NCBI RefSeq assembly: GCF_964212655.1
Contig: NZ_OZ156465.1
Coordinates: 4,216,001 to 4,280,000 of the forward strand
Source of the DNA: Candidatus Thiodiazotropha sp. LNASS1
Lineage (GTDB): Bacteria; Pseudomonadota; Gammaproteobacteria; Chromatiales; Chromatiaceae
DNA length: 64,000 nucleotides
Direction: 5' to 3'
Shown: one piece after another, positions 18,809 to 28,813 of the stretch
Numbering within the stretch: the stretch's first letter is position 1
How the letters are laid out: every line of letters begins with the position of its first letter
Translations under genes and position numbers: made by a program
The notes under the pieces: generated by a model
The model's input: only the letters and a program-made list of their open reading frames with translations
Database searches by the model: none
Told to the model about the DNA's origin: nothing

Positions 18809-19186
18809 TCTGTCAATCTCTGAGTCTACGCCATAGCGGCAATGCTTGAAAAGACCATATCGGTGAAAATAACCGTGTTGGAATGTTAATTCTTTATAAC
18901 TTCAGTGGTTTAAATTGGTCATGGACGATACAGAGTGGATGAGTCCAAATAGGTCTTTGTATTGTGACCGACATCACAACAACTGGCTTGTCCGGGAGAG
19001 CAGGAAATGCATGGAAGGGAAAAGACATGACGCAGGTTTTCATGGGCCGCGAGAGGGAAGGTCATCCACCTCGCGGTGACGGCTGTCGATTAATTTGTAG
19101 CCTCATTGTATGTGGATGGTTGATCTGCTCATTGCGCAGACTTTAACAAGCTGAAATAACAGAAACATTAAAAATTGTAAATCGAG
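18809..19186. other. Intergenic region with a CRP-like site
   Basis: The 378 bases between two minus-strand genes contain no convincing gene. A short plus-strand frame at 18964-19146 has no family resemblance and I do not call it. The region holds a CRP-like palindrome described separately. Confidence 0.4.
18963..18978. promoter_or_regulatory. CRP/Vfr-type binding site
   Basis: TGTGACCGACATCACA matches the CRP consensus half-sites TGTGA-N6-TCACA exactly. It lies about 155 bases upstream of the ExeA/OmpA fusion gene (minus strand) and downstream of the ANTAR gene, so the fusion gene is the likely target. A single 16-base match can occur by chance. Confidence 0.45.
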
Positions 19187-19822
19187 TTACTGACTTAATT
19201 GATTGAATATACTGTGGGCGTCGAGTATTTCCTGGGCAAGTTCGATCACTCTTCGGCGCTCTGACCGTGCCTTGCTGCGTAACAACTCGTATGCACTGTC
19301 GCGATTCAGGTTGTAGCGTTCCATTAAGATACCGACAACGATATTAATTGCTTTTTCTGTCTTTAATGACTTGCTGCATCGTTGCTCTTCCTTGTGCAGA
19401 TATCTGATTTGCCTGGCGCAGTTCAATGCTGATTCGATACCGGAAAGCAGGATGGTGTGGTCATCACTATTGACAACAAATCCTAGAGAACTCTGACCCT
19501 CATCAAGCTTTGGCTGAATATCATTAAAATGCTGCAGAAGAAATACATAGGCAGATCCTGAAGCCAGCAATGCACTGGTTAATTCAATGAGCGAATGTTC
19601 CGGGATCCGTATATCCAGAATGACCAGGTCAGGCTTTTCGTTGATATTCAGTTGAGCAGCGATTTGAGTGTCATCTGCTGTGACTATCCTGTAGCCTAAT
19701 GACTTCAGTGTCACCGCCATAGCATCAGATGATGATTGATATTTGTCGACTATCAGCAATTTTGCCTTATTGTCCATCCTATTACAGGCTGAATCGGGTG
19801 TATCGATAAAGCCTGGCTCCAT
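19187..19822 (-). CDS. ANTAR-domain response regulator (antiterminator)
   Basis: The 211-residue protein has an N-terminal receiver-like domain (KLLIVDKYQSSSDAM to about residue 130) and a C-terminal ANTAR RNA-binding domain (EKAINIVVGILMERYNLNRDSAYELLRSKARSERRR), which binds paired hairpins in mRNA leaders and prevents termination. The receiver has an Asp at the phosphorylation position (LVILDIRIP) but its usual Thr and Lys positions look like Gln and Asn, so it may be a pseudo-receiver as in AmiR/NasT-like proteins. The start is uncertain: a second ATG at 19777 (MDNKAKLL) fits the family better. No ligand-binding partner is adjacent. Confidence 0.85.
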   Translation of the reverse strand: MEPGFIDTPDSACNRMDNKAKLLIVDKYQSSSDAMAVTLKSLGYRIVTADDTQIAAQLNINEKPDLVILDIRIPEHSLIELTSALLASGSAYVFLLQHFNDIQPKLDEGQSSLGFVVNSDDHTILLSGIESALNCARQIRYLHKEEQRCSKSLKTEKAINIVVGILMERYNLNRDSAYELLRSKARSERRRVIELAQEILDAHSIFNQLSQ

Positions 19823-19982
19823 TGTAAAAAATGAATTTACTATCTGTGGTGAAAATTAACCATGACGTCTGTCAGTTGCCGGTACTATTTTAAGATTATT
19901 TACACATTATTCTCCTTGAATGATCTGTAGCTTAATGTCCGAGTTGCATGTCATATCAATGCCCGGTATTTCCATAAAAAAA

Positions 19983-21800
19983 TTAGGTGTTACAGGTTGA
20001 ATCAGTTTCCTTAATATCCACCCGAATTAATGGTGTCTGTCCCGGAGGTTGTTGCGCAAGCAGCTTCTCCAGCTCCAAACCGTTCAACGGATGGCTGATA
20101 TAACTGCCTTGTGCAAGATCACACCCGAACTTTTTCAAGCACTCCAGCTGTTCGGCGTTTTCTATACCCTCTGCAATGACACGAAGCGAGAGGTTGTGCC
20201 CCATATTGATGATGGTTCTGACCAGCAGCCTGTCGCATTCGCTGGATTTGATGTCACAGATATAGGAGCGGTCAATTCTTATTTTATCGATGGAATAACG
20301 CTTGATATAGTTTAATGAAGCAAAGCCGGCGCCGAAATCATCGATAGTGAGTCGTACACCAAGTTGACTGATTCTGGAAAGTGACTTAAGTGCTTCTTGC
20401 ATTTTTTCAATAAGCACGCTGCCGGTGATTTCCAATTCAAGTGAGGATTCCGGTAAATTATATAAACTCAGTGCACGTTGAATTTGTGTGTCAAGTTTAC
20501 CTGTTGAAAGCAGGATGCCTGGAATTTTCAGTGCAATACGCAGATCGATATCAAACTTATGGCGCCAGGCAGCCAATTGATTACATGCTGTGTCGAGGGT
20601 CCAGCTACCAAGTTCATGTATCAAGCCACTCTCTTCTGCAATGGGTATGAATTTGATTGGAGGTATGACGCCCATGTCATGATGGTGCCAGTGAGGCATT
20701 ACTTCGATGACATTGATATGGTTGTTAATCAGGTCGATTTGCGGCTGGAATAGCAAGCTCACCGCTTGTTCACTAAGTGCCCTGCGAAGCTCTTCCCGCA
20801 GATAAACACGATTATTATGCAATTCACCCATCTCTGAGGTGTAGAACGCGTAACAGTTTTTCCCTTTATCTTTTGCCTGGTACATTGCAGTGTCGGCATG
20901 TCTGATCATATTCTCGCAATTATCCCCATGTTCCGGAAACAGACAGATCCCGGTGCTGGTGCTGATGTATATTTCATGGTCGTCTATCCTGAAGGGTTTT
21001 TTGAATGTTGCGATAACTTTTTTGGCGACGTTCTCAACTTGTCCTTTGTCTGAGATTCTGGAAAGAATGACAGTGAACTCGTCACCGCCAAAACGGGCAA
21101 TAGTATCCGATTCCCGTAGCGTATCCGTTAAACGGCGGGCTACCGCACTCAATAGTTGATCGCCAATTGAATGACCAAGCGAATCGTTGATATCCTTGAA
21201 ATGGTCCAGGTCGAGAAAAAAGAGTGCAACCATCAGCCTTTCCCTTATTGCCTGGGAAATACTCAGTTCGAGCCGATCTGAGAAGAGCTCCCGATTAGGT
21301 AGACCGGTCAGGTTGTCGTAGTAAGCCATATGGTGGATCTGATTCTTGATCGCTTCCTGGTGGCTTATGTCGGAAAATATCCCCAGATAGTGGGTCGGTT
21401 CACCCCGCGTGTCTGCAATGGTTTCGATCGACAGACACTCGGGGTAGATCTCGCCATTTTTTCTTCGATTCCAGATGATTCCCTGCCAATGGCCTTTTTC
21501 ATTCAAGTCATTCCACATCTGACAGTAAAAGTCTCTGCCATGCCGTCCCGAAGAGAGTATACGAGGCGTCTTGCCCAAGGCTTCATCTCTGGTATATCCC
21601 GTTACCCTGGTGAAGGCTTGATTGATCTCCACGATATTCAATTCAAGGTCGGTAACAAGGATTCCGTCCTTGAATAAGGTGACGATACGCTCAGCCAAGC
21701 CTGTATCCGACTTGGTTGCTTTAGGTTTTCCTCTGATCTGGGACCGGCCTTTGCTTGATCGCCCTTTGGACCGACTGAGAACCTGTGTCCGTTTTCTCAT
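19983..21800 (-). CDS. PAS-GGDEF-EAL protein with a degenerate EAL domain
   Basis: The 605-residue protein has a basic N-terminus, a PAS domain (about 35-155, FTRVTGYTRDEALGKTPRILSSG), a GGDEF domain (about 160-325) and an EAL domain (about 335-590). GGDEF is intact and RESD five residues before it matches the inhibitory site. The EAL domain has lost key positions: the EAL motif reads EVM, the metal-binding Asn of the NxS region is Ala, the catalytic ITE reads ITG, and KIDRS reads RIDRS; DDFG and the AEG motif remain. The protein should therefore make c-di-GMP, with the EAL part acting as a sensor or scaffold. No transmembrane segment is visible. Confidence 0.9.
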   Translation of the reverse strand: MRKRTQVLSRSKGRSSKGRSQIRGKPKATKSDTGLAERIVTLFKDGILVTDLELNIVEINQAFTRVTGYTRDEALGKTPRILSSGRHGRDFYCQMWNDLNEKGHWQGIIWNRRKNGEIYPECLSIETIADTRGEPTHYLGIFSDISHQEAIKNQIHHMAYYDNLTGLPNRELFSDRLELSISQAIRERLMVALFFLDLDHFKDINDSLGHSIGDQLLSAVARRLTDTLRESDTIARFGGDEFTVILSRISDKGQVENVAKKVIATFKKPFRIDDHEIYISTSTGICLFPEHGDNCENMIRHADTAMYQAKDKGKNCYAFYTSEMGELHNNRVYLREELRRALSEQAVSLLFQPQIDLINNHINVIEVMPHWHHHDMGVIPPIKFIPIAEESGLIHELGSWTLDTACNQLAAWRHKFDIDLRIALKIPGILLSTGKLDTQIQRALSLYNLPESSLELEITGSVLIEKMQEALKSLSRISQLGVRLTIDDFGAGFASLNYIKRYSIDKIRIDRSYICDIKSSECDRLLVRTIINMGHNLSLRVIAEGIENAEQLECLKKFGCDLAQGSYISHPLNGLELEKLLAQQPPGQTPLIRVDIKETDSTCNT

Positions 21801-22395
21801 CCACTATCTCCGTGCATCCTGTCCATCATCCACTCGAATACCGCCACCAATGGCACGCACACGTGCGCATCCAACTGCCTGTATGCCTCGTTGAGGTAAG
21901 CAGTTTATCTATCGGCGGGGTAAAGGCCGTGAAGTGGGGAGCGCCCGCCTGGGGGCGTTCCAAAAGAATCTGGCGGGGATAAGGCCAAATATATCTATAG
22001 AATCTATAGTTTTAGGGTAACTGTGATTATCTATAAAAAAGTAGGGCTATTTCAAGTCTCAGTTAAGTTGAGAGAGCTCTGAACAAGCCAGGGCGAGCCA
22101 GATTGTGAAAAAACTTCCTCTCCAAGGCTTTAATTACCGGTCTATTGTCGAAATAAACGGCACAGAGGCGCTACTTCTGACCGTTAAACAGCCCACCATG
22201 AATTGTTAAATATCTGACAACATTCGTGGATCATTTGGTTGAGGTAGTACAGGGGTAAGCGGAGTGACGCGCCATATCCTGGGTGAATTCAATACACATG
22301 CGCTACACATTAGCAGTTTGCTTGCCATAGAATGGATTAACGCAAAGCTGTATTTCCATGCAGATTATCCATGCCAACCAACCCTGGGCCCTAAA
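21801..22395. other. Intergenic region with a GC-rich hairpin
   Basis: The 595 bases separate the GGDEF-EAL gene (minus) from the enoyl-CoA hydratase (plus). At 21938-21961 GGAGCGCCC can pair with GGGCGTTCC (one G-T pair), a 9-bp stem with a 6-base loop. The rest is AT-rich and shows no gene. A 44-residue in-frame extension of the hydratase (from 22264) is not believable as protein. Confidence 0.45.
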
Positions 22396-23190
22396 ATGAA
22401 CACACAATCCTATAAATCCCTTGATCTTGAGCTGATCGAGCAGGGAACCTACCTTCTGACCTTAAACCGGCCCGCCAGCCTGAATGCACTCAACACTGAA
22501 ATATTCAGGGAGTTTGCGCTGGCACTGGATGAGGTTGCGAACGATGCTGAGGCGCGGGTGCTGTTGATTACAGGGGCGGGTGAGAAGGCATTTGTCGCGG
22601 GGGCCGATATCAGTGAAATGCGAGATAAATCGGCAGTGGAGGGGATGGCCTTTTCTCAAACCGCTATGACGCTATTCCGCCGGCTCGAGATGCTGCCAAT
22701 ACCGGTGATCGCCGTCGTCAACGGCTACTGCCTCGGCGGCGGTTGCGAACTTGCCATGGCTTGTGATTGGATCATCGCCTCGGAAAATGCCGTGTTTGGT
22801 CAACCGGAAGTCAATTTGGGGATCACTCCCGGTTTTGGCGCCACCCAGAGATTGTCCAGACTCATCGGTCCCGCCAGGGCCATGGAAATGATCGTCAGCG
22901 GTCGCCATGTCGATGCGAATGAAGCCCTGAACTGGGGCCTCGTCAACCATGTCTATCCGCAGGATAGGCTGATGGATGAGGCCCTTTCCATAGCTGGCAC
23001 GATCTGTCAAAAAGGCCCGCTGGCGGTTCGTTTGAGTAAACAGGCCATCGTCAGGGGAGCGAGCCTCGACCTGGATAGCGGCTGCCAGATCGAGAGCCAG
23101 GCCTTCGGTCTCTGTTTCTCTTCCGCAGAGCAGAAAGAGGGCATGGCGGCCTTCCTGGAAAAACGCAAACCTGAGTTCAAGGGGGTGTGA
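22396..23190 (+). CDS. Enoyl-CoA hydratase/isomerase
   Basis: The 264-residue crotonase-family enzyme hydrates trans-2-enoyl-CoA. The oxyanion-hole segments AFVAGADISEM and NGYCLGGGCELAMACD are present, and both catalytic glutamates are in place (GGGCEL and GQPEVNLGITP). It is the usual length. I chose the ATG at 22396 (MNTQSYKS); an upstream frame exists but its 44 extra residues do not fit. It stands alone, so the pathway (beta-oxidation, crotonyl-CoA or branched-chain degradation) cannot be fixed. Confidence 0.92.
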   Translation: MNTQSYKSLDLELIEQGTYLLTLNRPASLNALNTEIFREFALALDEVANDAEARVLLITGAGEKAFVAGADISEMRDKSAVEGMAFSQTAMTLFRRLEMLPIPVIAVVNGYCLGGGCELAMACDWIIASENAVFGQPEVNLGITPGFGATQRLSRLIGPARAMEMIVSGRHVDANEALNWGLVNHVYPQDRLMDEALSIAGTICQKGPLAVRLSKQAIVRGASLDLDSGCQIESQAFGLCFSSAEQKEGMAAFLEKRKPEFKGV

Positions 23191-23257
23191 TGAACCGCCT
23201 GGCGGAACTACAAGCCGCCGGGTGACTTCCAGGGTGCCTCAATAATAAGCTCTTTAC

Positions 23258-23284
23258 TAAAGATTTGATTTGTAATGTCGATTA
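23258..23284 (+). promoter_or_regulatory. Sigma-28 (FliA)-like promoter for the chemoreceptor
   Basis: TAAA at 23258-23261 and GTCGATTA at 23277-23284 are separated by 15 bases, matching TAAA-N15-GCCGATAA with two differences in the -10 box. It lies about 140 bases upstream of the chemoreceptor start, a common arrangement for flagellar-regulon chemoreceptors. Confidence 0.5.
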
Positions 23285-23421
23285 TAGAGATGTCACGTGT
23301 ATCTCTGAGCCGTCAGGCGCAAGTTCAGGATTCCAGGTAGGGAGGTTTTGATCACAGTGAAGTGAAAGTATGAGTCAAGAGTGAACTGGCGACTTTCAAA
23401 AATTCACAAAGGGTGATTGCA

Positions 23422-25077
23422 ATGTCATTTCTTCATAATCTTCCTATTAAACTACGTCTCTATATCATGGTCGGTCTGGTGCTATGTGTGGCGCTCTTCG
23501 TGGGACTGCTAGGTCTCAATGGCATGCGCAACGCCGCTCATGCCATCGATGAGCTGTACAACCAAGACATGGCGCATATACGGGCCCTGGGGATTATTCT
23601 GGAAGCGGCCGAGGATAGCCGGTCGCAGGTCCTGCTCTCGTTGCAGCACGACCCAAACTCCTCCTTCTCCTCGATGCATGACCATCCCGTGTCGGTGCAT
23701 CTTGAACAAGTCGATCATAACATCAAGGAGATCGATAAACATTGGGCGGAATTCATGAACTCCCACCTGGATGCCGAGGAGAAGCGGTTGGCGGCTCTCT
23801 TCCAGGCTGAACTGGTGAAATTCGAAAAGGAGGCGATAGAAAAGATCGAGGAAGGCATCAGGACGGGACACTATCATGAGGCTGAAAGCCTGGTATTGAG
23901 TGTGGTTAATCCTGTCATGAAGGAGATGAAGGAAACCATTGAATCCCTGGTCAACCTCCAGGAAGAGGAGGCCGCAGCGTTCTTCACCGAGTCCGGTGAG
24001 AACTACCACTCCATGATCACCTGGGTTGTCATCAGTTTGGCTATCGGCGCGATCATCAGTCTAGTGCTTGCCTATCACACGATCACCACGATTACACAGG
24101 GCGTCAACCAGATTGAGCTGAAGGCCAAACAACTGTCAGAAGGCGATCTGGGAGCGCGGGTGGAATATAGCAACAAGGATGAACTCGGCCGCATCGCCTC
24201 TGCTTTCAACAAAATGGCGGATAAATTCCATGACACCATCAATGAGGTCAAGGATTCGGTATCTCAGCTTGCCTCGGCGGCTGAGGAGACCTCGACGGTG
24301 ACCACCCAGACCACACAAGGTATCAGCCAGCAATTAACAGAGACCAGCCAAGTGGCTACGGCGATGAACGAGATGAGCGCCACGGTGCAGGAGGTCGCGC
24401 GTAACGCCGTCGATGCAGCTGAGGCGGCCCGTGAGGCGGATAATACCTTTCACCAGGGTAAGCAGGTGATCGATAAAGTGATCGACGCTATCGGTGAGTT
24501 GGCCAAAGAAGTGGAACAGGCCGCGGGTGTGATCCAGCAGCTCGAATCCGAGAGTATGAACATCGGTTCGGTCCTCGATGTGATCAAGAGCATCGCCGAA
24601 CAGACCAACCTGCTGGCCCTCAATGCGGCGATAGAGGCGGCTCGGGCCGGTGAGCAGGGCCGTGGTTTCGCCGTGGTAGCGGATGAGGTTCGCACACTTG
24701 CCGGACGCACCCAGGAGTCTACCCAAGAGATCGAGGAGATGATCAGCAAGCTACAGGCCGGCGCCAATAATGCGGTGAAAGTGATGGCTGAGGGCAAGGA
24801 GATGACCCAGGTCGGCGTGGAGCAGGCCGCTGCCGCCGGTGAAGCATTGGAGACCATAAACACCGCCGTTGAGCAGATCTCGAATATGAACACACAGATC
24901 GCCAGCGCGGCCGAGGAGCAGAACTCGGTCACCGAAGAGATCAACCGCAGTATCGTCAGCATCAATGAGGTGGCGGAGCAGTCGGCAGCAGGTGCCCAGC
25001 AGACATCTCAGGCAAGTAATGATCTGGCTAAATTGGCCGAACAGCTCAAGGGACTGGTAGAACTATTTAAAGTATGA
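23422..25077 (+). CDS. Methyl-accepting chemotaxis protein
   Basis: The 551-residue chemoreceptor has a membrane helix at residues 10-32, a periplasmic four-helix-bundle ligand domain (about 35-190), a second membrane helix (about 195-220), HAMP, and a long signalling coiled coil. The hairpin tip is intact ([33 protein letters not shown]). There is no C-terminal NWETF-like pentapeptide, so methylation enzymes would dock by other means. I chose the ATG at 23422 after AAAGGGTG. A FliA-like promoter upstream and a hairpin downstream suggest a single-gene unit. The ligand is unknown. Confidence 0.92.
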   Translation: MSFLHNLPIKLRLYIMVGLVLCVALFVGLLGLNGMRNAAHAIDELYNQDMAHIRALGIILEAAEDSRSQVLLSLQHDPNSSFSSMHDHPVSVHLEQVDHNIKEIDKHWAEFMNSHLDAEEKRLAALFQAELVKFEKEAIEKIEEGIRTGHYHEAESLVLSVVNPVMKEMKETIESLVNLQEEEAAAFFTESGENYHSMITWVVISLAIGAIISLVLAYHTITTITQGVNQIELKAKQLSEGDLGARVEYSNKDELGRIASAFNKMADKFHDTINEVKDSVSQLASAAEETSTVTTQTTQGISQQLTETSQVATAMNEMSATVQEVARNAVDAAEAAREADNTFHQGKQVIDKVIDAIGELAKEVEQAAGVIQQLESESMNIGSVLDVIKSIAEQTNLLALNAAIEAARAGEQGRGFAVVADEVRTLAGRTQESTQEIEEMISKLQAGANNAVKVMAEGKEMTQVGVEQAAAAGEALETINTAVEQISNMNTQIASAAEEQNSVTEEINRSIVSINEVAEQSAAGAQQTSQASNDLAKLAEQLKGLVELFKV

Positions 25078-25091
25078 TCTGTTAATCATCA

Positions 25092-25120
25092 AGCCGCATT
25101 CGTACTTTTCGAATGCGGTT
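25092..25120. terminator. Hairpin between chemoreceptor and sthA
   Basis: CCGCATTCG at 25094-25102 pairs perfectly with CGAATGCGG at 25110-25118 across TACTTTT; two more pairs (one G-T) extend the stem. It lies between the convergent chemoreceptor and sthA genes and is likely a shared terminator, although no long T-tract follows. Confidence 0.6.
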
Positions 25121-25278
25121 CATCTGCATGTTCTTCTGACAGCTCCACGCGGATCCCGTCATTATATTCTTAGTATGCAATTCAACAATTTGTACTTTAT
25201 TGAGCATGATTATTAGCGGAAATTTGTGGTAATCGAAGTTTATTGGCAGCTAATCAATGACTCGATTCATGGCTGAGT

Positions 25279-26676
25279 TCAGAAAATCCGGTTTAGACCG
25301 TTGAGGGCTGCGACGCGGTAGGCCTCGGCCATGGTTGGGTAGTTGAAGGTGTTTTCCGTGAAATAGAGCAGGCTGTTGGCATCTCCCGGTTGGGCCATGA
25401 TGGCTTGACCGATGTGGACGATCTCGGAGGCTCCTTCGCCGAAGCAGTGGATACCGAGGATCTCCAGGGTTTCCCGGTGGAACAGCAGCTTCAGCATGCC
25501 AACTTCGTGACCGGTGATCTGTGCCCGGGCAATGGTGCGGAAGGTGGCGTGACCGACCTCATAGGGTATCTTCTGTGCAGTCAGTTCCCGTTCGGTGCGG
25601 CCGACCGAGCTGATCTCGGGCAGGGTGTAGATCCCGGTGGGAAACTCATCGATCAGTTGCCAATCGGGATCTCCGGTGGCGATCTGGGCGCCGACGAAGC
25701 GGCCCTGATCGTAACTGGCGCTGGCCAGGGCAGGGGGGCCGACCACATCGCCCACGGCATAGATATGGGGTTGGGAAGTGGCGTAGGTCTTATCGACCTC
25801 GATTTGACCGCGATGATTGATCGATACCCCGATATCATCCAGGCCCATGGCCTCGGTGTTACCACTGCGGCCATTGGCCCAAAGCAATACATCGGTCTTG
25901 AATTTCTTTCCCGATTTGCAGTGCAGCACAACACCGTCATCCTGGGCCTCGACCCGTTCGTACTCCTCATCGTGTCGGATCACCGTGCCTTGATTACGCA
26001 TGTGGTAGCTCAGGGCATCGGTGATCTCATCATCGAGAAATGAGAGTAGGCGGTCCCGAGTATTTACCAGATTCACCTTTACATCGAGATTGCAGAAGAT
26101 GGAGGCGTATTCGCATCCAATCACACCGGCACCGTAGATGGTGATTGAGTCGGGTGTGCGATCCAGGCGCAGTACGGCATCGCTGTCGAGAATACGCGGA
26201 TGGTTGAAGTCCACATCCTCGGGGTGATAGGGCCGCGATCCGGTGGCAATGACAAATTGTTGCGCTTCGATCTCTTCGATGCCACCACCCGCCTGCACGA
26301 CTTCAACCTGATTGAGGCCGCTGAAACGGGCACGGCCATGGATTACTTCCACCCGGTTGCGGGCATAGTGGCGCAGGCGGCTGCGGACCTGTTCATTGAT
26401 CACCTTGCCGGCAGCCTGCAGCAGGTCCGAGTACTCCACCTGAATCTGATCATGGGTGTGCTGAAACAGAGGGTTGCGCCGGAAATCCCGCAACATCTGA
26501 ATATTGTGCCTTAGCGCCTTGGAGGGGATGGTTCCCCAATGGGTACAGCCGCCGCCGACCTTGTCGAAGGCCTCAACGATCACCACCTGCTTGCCCGATT
26601 TGACCAGCTTCATGGCGGCGCCCTCGCCACCCGGACCACTGCCGATTACCACCACATCATATTGCTTGGCGCTCAT
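25279..26676 (-). CDS. sthA: Soluble (Si-specific) pyridine nucleotide transhydrogenase
   Basis: The 465-residue flavoprotein transfers hydride between NADPH and NAD+, usually to dispose of excess NADPH. It has the N-terminal FAD motif [10 protein letters not shown], a second nucleotide-binding motif [14 protein letters not shown] and the C-terminal dimerisation domain ending in [20 protein letters not shown]. The position of the disulfide in related reductases reads [13 protein letters not shown]: the second cysteine is Thr, which distinguishes SthA from lipoamide dehydrogenase and glutathione reductase. It is monocistronic. The start at MSAKQYD is preceded by GGAGTAG. Confidence 0.95.
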   Translation of the reverse strand: MSAKQYDVVVIGSGPGGEGAAMKLVKSGKQVVIVEAFDKVGGGCTHWGTIPSKALRHNIQMLRDFRRNPLFQHTHDQIQVEYSDLLQAAGKVINEQVRSRLRHYARNRVEVIHGRARFSGLNQVEVVQAGGGIEEIEAQQFVIATGSRPYHPEDVDFNHPRILDSDAVLRLDRTPDSITIYGAGVIGCEYASIFCNLDVKVNLVNTRDRLLSFLDDEITDALSYHMRNQGTVIRHDEEYERVEAQDDGVVLHCKSGKKFKTDVLLWANGRSGNTEAMGLDDIGVSINHRGQIEVDKTYATSQPHIYAVGDVVGPPALASASYDQGRFVGAQIATGDPDWQLIDEFPTGIYTLPEISSVGRTERELTAQKIPYEVGHATFRTIARAQITGHEVGMLKLLFHRETLEILGIHCFGEGASEIVHIGQAIMAQPGDANSLLYFTENTFNYPTMAEAYRVAALNGLNRIF

Positions 26677-27031
26677 TGCTACTCCGCATACCGTTCATAT
26701 TGGCTCAAAAGAAGCCAGTTTAGCAGAATTTATTTCAAGGAGAGACAGATACTTATGGGAACACACGCATAATCCCGGGCAGGTGTCTAGCAGCACAGAC
26801 ACGCAACATGGTTAGAGCTCAATGGCTGACTTATAATGTGTGTGATCGTAATAGAAAAGAATGGGGATGTCTGAGGAAATAGGCTGGCTAATCCATCTCG
26901 GAAATCGAAGTGCCTGTCTATATTTTCTCAATCACCGCACTGGGACTTTCTGGGAAAAGGCACATAATCCGGCAAATCCTGTCGGAGCGAAAAACGGCAC
27001 GGCTAATTTGCGACAATAGCAGAATAATGCA
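26677..27031. other. Intergenic region, no gene seen
   Basis: The 355 bases separate sthA (minus) from the ATP-grasp/TIR gene (plus). Composition shifts from GC-moderate to AT-rich toward the right. I see no RNA, repeat or conserved operator. Confidence 0.4.
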
Positions 27032-28477
27032 ATGAAAAGAAAACCATTAGGAATACTCAGCAGTACACTTAGTAACATAACCGCTACGAGTGAATTGGAT
27101 TATGAGACAAAAGAGATTGTCGCGGAACTTAAACGCACAAAAACACCATACACGATTATCGATCCCGACAAGCTCTGCATAGGAATCGAGCGCAATAATC
27201 CGGTTGCAAGGTTTTCAAGTAGCGATGGGAGTAGCCGTGCTGAGGACCTTCAGGGGCTATTGGTGAGACGGACTCGTGGAAAAGAGGAATACATCCTGGA
27301 CTTCTTGGAATACTGCAAAGCGAGTTATCCGGATCTCTGCATGTTTGATGAGTTGGGTTCATTTAAGCGACCAACTTCCAAAGTGGCCCACCTGTTGCCG
27401 AAACTAAACCTAACGGCGCAACCGGATACCCTTATTACAAAAGGATATTTGCCAGATGCCTGTTCGATTTCCTTGCCGTTCGTTATTAAGCCATCGCATG
27501 GATTCAAGGGTGAGGGTGTTGAACGATATCACAGTATAGATGATGCTCAAAAACGCTTATCGAAACTCCCTGATGAAGATAATGCGCTTGGTTATGGGGT
27601 TATACTTCAAGAAGAAATAACAAAGATTAAAGAGTTTCGAGTTATGGTTATCGGAGGAAAGGCTTTAGGCGTTGCCGAAAAGGTTGTGAACTCTGAAGAT
27701 GATGTTGCTCTCAGTGCAGACAAGGGCCACGATTTCAGGAAGTACGAAGGTGATCTAACAGAAGATGTACGTTCGCTAGCGCAGGAAGCGGCAGAATTGG
27801 CATCGCTTGATTTTGCAGGTGTAGATATTGTTTTTGATGGGGATCAGCTGATTCTCCTGGAGTGTAATCGAAATCCGCAATTCTCCGCCTTTGATCATGC
27901 GCTTCACATTCGCTCAGCAAGAGCCATGGTTGCCCTGATGCTCGAACGCATGGCAAAAGCAGAGAAAAGAACTGATACGGAGAAAATGCAAGAGGGGCAA
28001 CCCCGAATCATCCAAGCAACAAAACCGAGAGTGTTCATAGGATCTTCCTCTGAGCATCTGAACATTGCAGAAGCTTTGCAGCAGGGGTTGACACAATCAG
28101 CTGATGTTGAAGTATGGAATCAAGGCATTTTTGAAGCAAGCGAAGTCGTTTTCACAAAACTCGCTGAGGTGGCGAAAGAGTTTGATGCTGCAGTTTTTGT
28201 ATTGTCTCCCGACGACCTGGTGGTTAAGAAAGAGCGGGAATTAAATCAGCCAAGAGATAATGTTCTTTTCGAGATCGGGTTGTTTATGGGAAGCCTTGGC
28301 GCCAAGAATGTTTGGTTGGTGGTGTCGCGCAAAGACAAGCTGACCTTGCCGTCTGACTTTGATGGCCTGAATCTGATTACGTGGGAAATGCAGAAATCTG
28401 GAAATCTCCGGGCATCAATCGGTGAGGCATGTACGGAGATAAAGCAACTGTTAACCAAGCAGCCCCTTGGGAACTAA
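27032..28477 (+). CDS. ATP-grasp ligase fused to a TIR-like nucleotide-binding domain
   Basis: The 481-residue protein has an N-terminal RimK-like ATP-grasp module (about 1-310): PFVIKPSHGFKGEGVERY is the ATP-loop, ILQEEI and KEFRVMVIGGK follow, and LLECNRNPQFSAFD holds the metal-binding residues. A short charged linker leads to a TIR-like domain of the PF10137 type (333-481): RVFIGSSSE, VEVWNQGIFEAS, then DNVLFEIGLFMG, where E414 matches the catalytic Glu of the TIR domain found in CBASS Cap12/TIR-STING effectors. The fusion pairs an amide-ligase fold with a likely NADase. It is a single gene, more AT-rich than sthA beside it, which suggests transfer. Immune function is inference; a signalling or peptide-tagging role is also possible. 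Confidence 0.88.
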   Translation: MKRKPLGILSSTLSNITATSELDYETKEIVAELKRTKTPYTIIDPDKLCIGIERNNPVARFSSSDGSSRAEDLQGLLVRRTRGKEEYILDFLEYCKASYPDLCMFDELGSFKRPTSKVAHLLPKLNLTAQPDTLITKGYLPDACSISLPFVIKPSHGFKGEGVERYHSIDDAQKRLSKLPDEDNALGYGVILQEEITKIKEFRVMVIGGKALGVAEKVVNSEDDVALSADKGHDFRKYEGDLTEDVRSLAQEAAELASLDFAGVDIVFDGDQLILLECNRNPQFSAFDHALHIRSARAMVALMLERMAKAEKRTDTEKMQEGQPRIIQATKPRVFIGSSSEHLNIAEALQQGLTQSADVEVWNQGIFEASEVVFTKLAEVAKEFDAAVFVLSPDDLVVKKERELNQPRDNVLFEIGLFMGSLGAKNVWLVVSRKDKLTLPSDFDGLNLITWEMQKSGNLRASIGEACTEIKQLLTKQPLGN

Positions 28478-28813
28478 AAAGGAGTCAGTGTCCTTTAGGG
28501 AAAGCAACAGGTACGCTTGTCATCTTGCTGCACCACATTCAAAGAAGAACCGATACATACAAAACATAATTCTATCTACTGTGGATGCCCGTTCACAATG
28601 CAGTGTATTTTCCAACTCAAACGGGAATTATATTCCTGATATTTTCCCTCGCTTAAAATATAAAGCTATTTATCGAAATATATAAAAACAGTAACTTATA
28701 TAAAGACCAGTGCACAACTTAACATAGGTCAAGGAAAATACAGGTGGATAGGTATTAGTGTCTGCAAGTGCTGTCCGGCCAAATCAGATGGCCTTGTTTC
28801 CAAGGAAGTGCAT
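28478..28813. other. Intergenic region, AT-rich
   Basis: The 336 bases downstream of the ATP-grasp/TIR gene are AT-rich with no convincing gene. A short plus-strand frame at 28467-28685 starts inside the upstream gene and has no ribosome site of its own. AAGGAAG at 28802-28808 is the ribosome-binding site of the next gene. Confidence 0.4.

Noticed and set aside
18964..19146. 60-codon plus-strand frame after the CRP-like site
   Set aside because: No family resemblance and no good ribosome site; composition is ordinary for non-coding sequence.
22264..22395. 44-residue N-terminal extension of the enoyl-CoA hydratase
   Set aside because: The extra residues do not match the family and the ATG at 22396 gives the standard length.
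23191..23421. c-di-GMP riboswitch before the chemoreceptor
   Set aside because: I looked for the conserved GEMM loops and did not find them.
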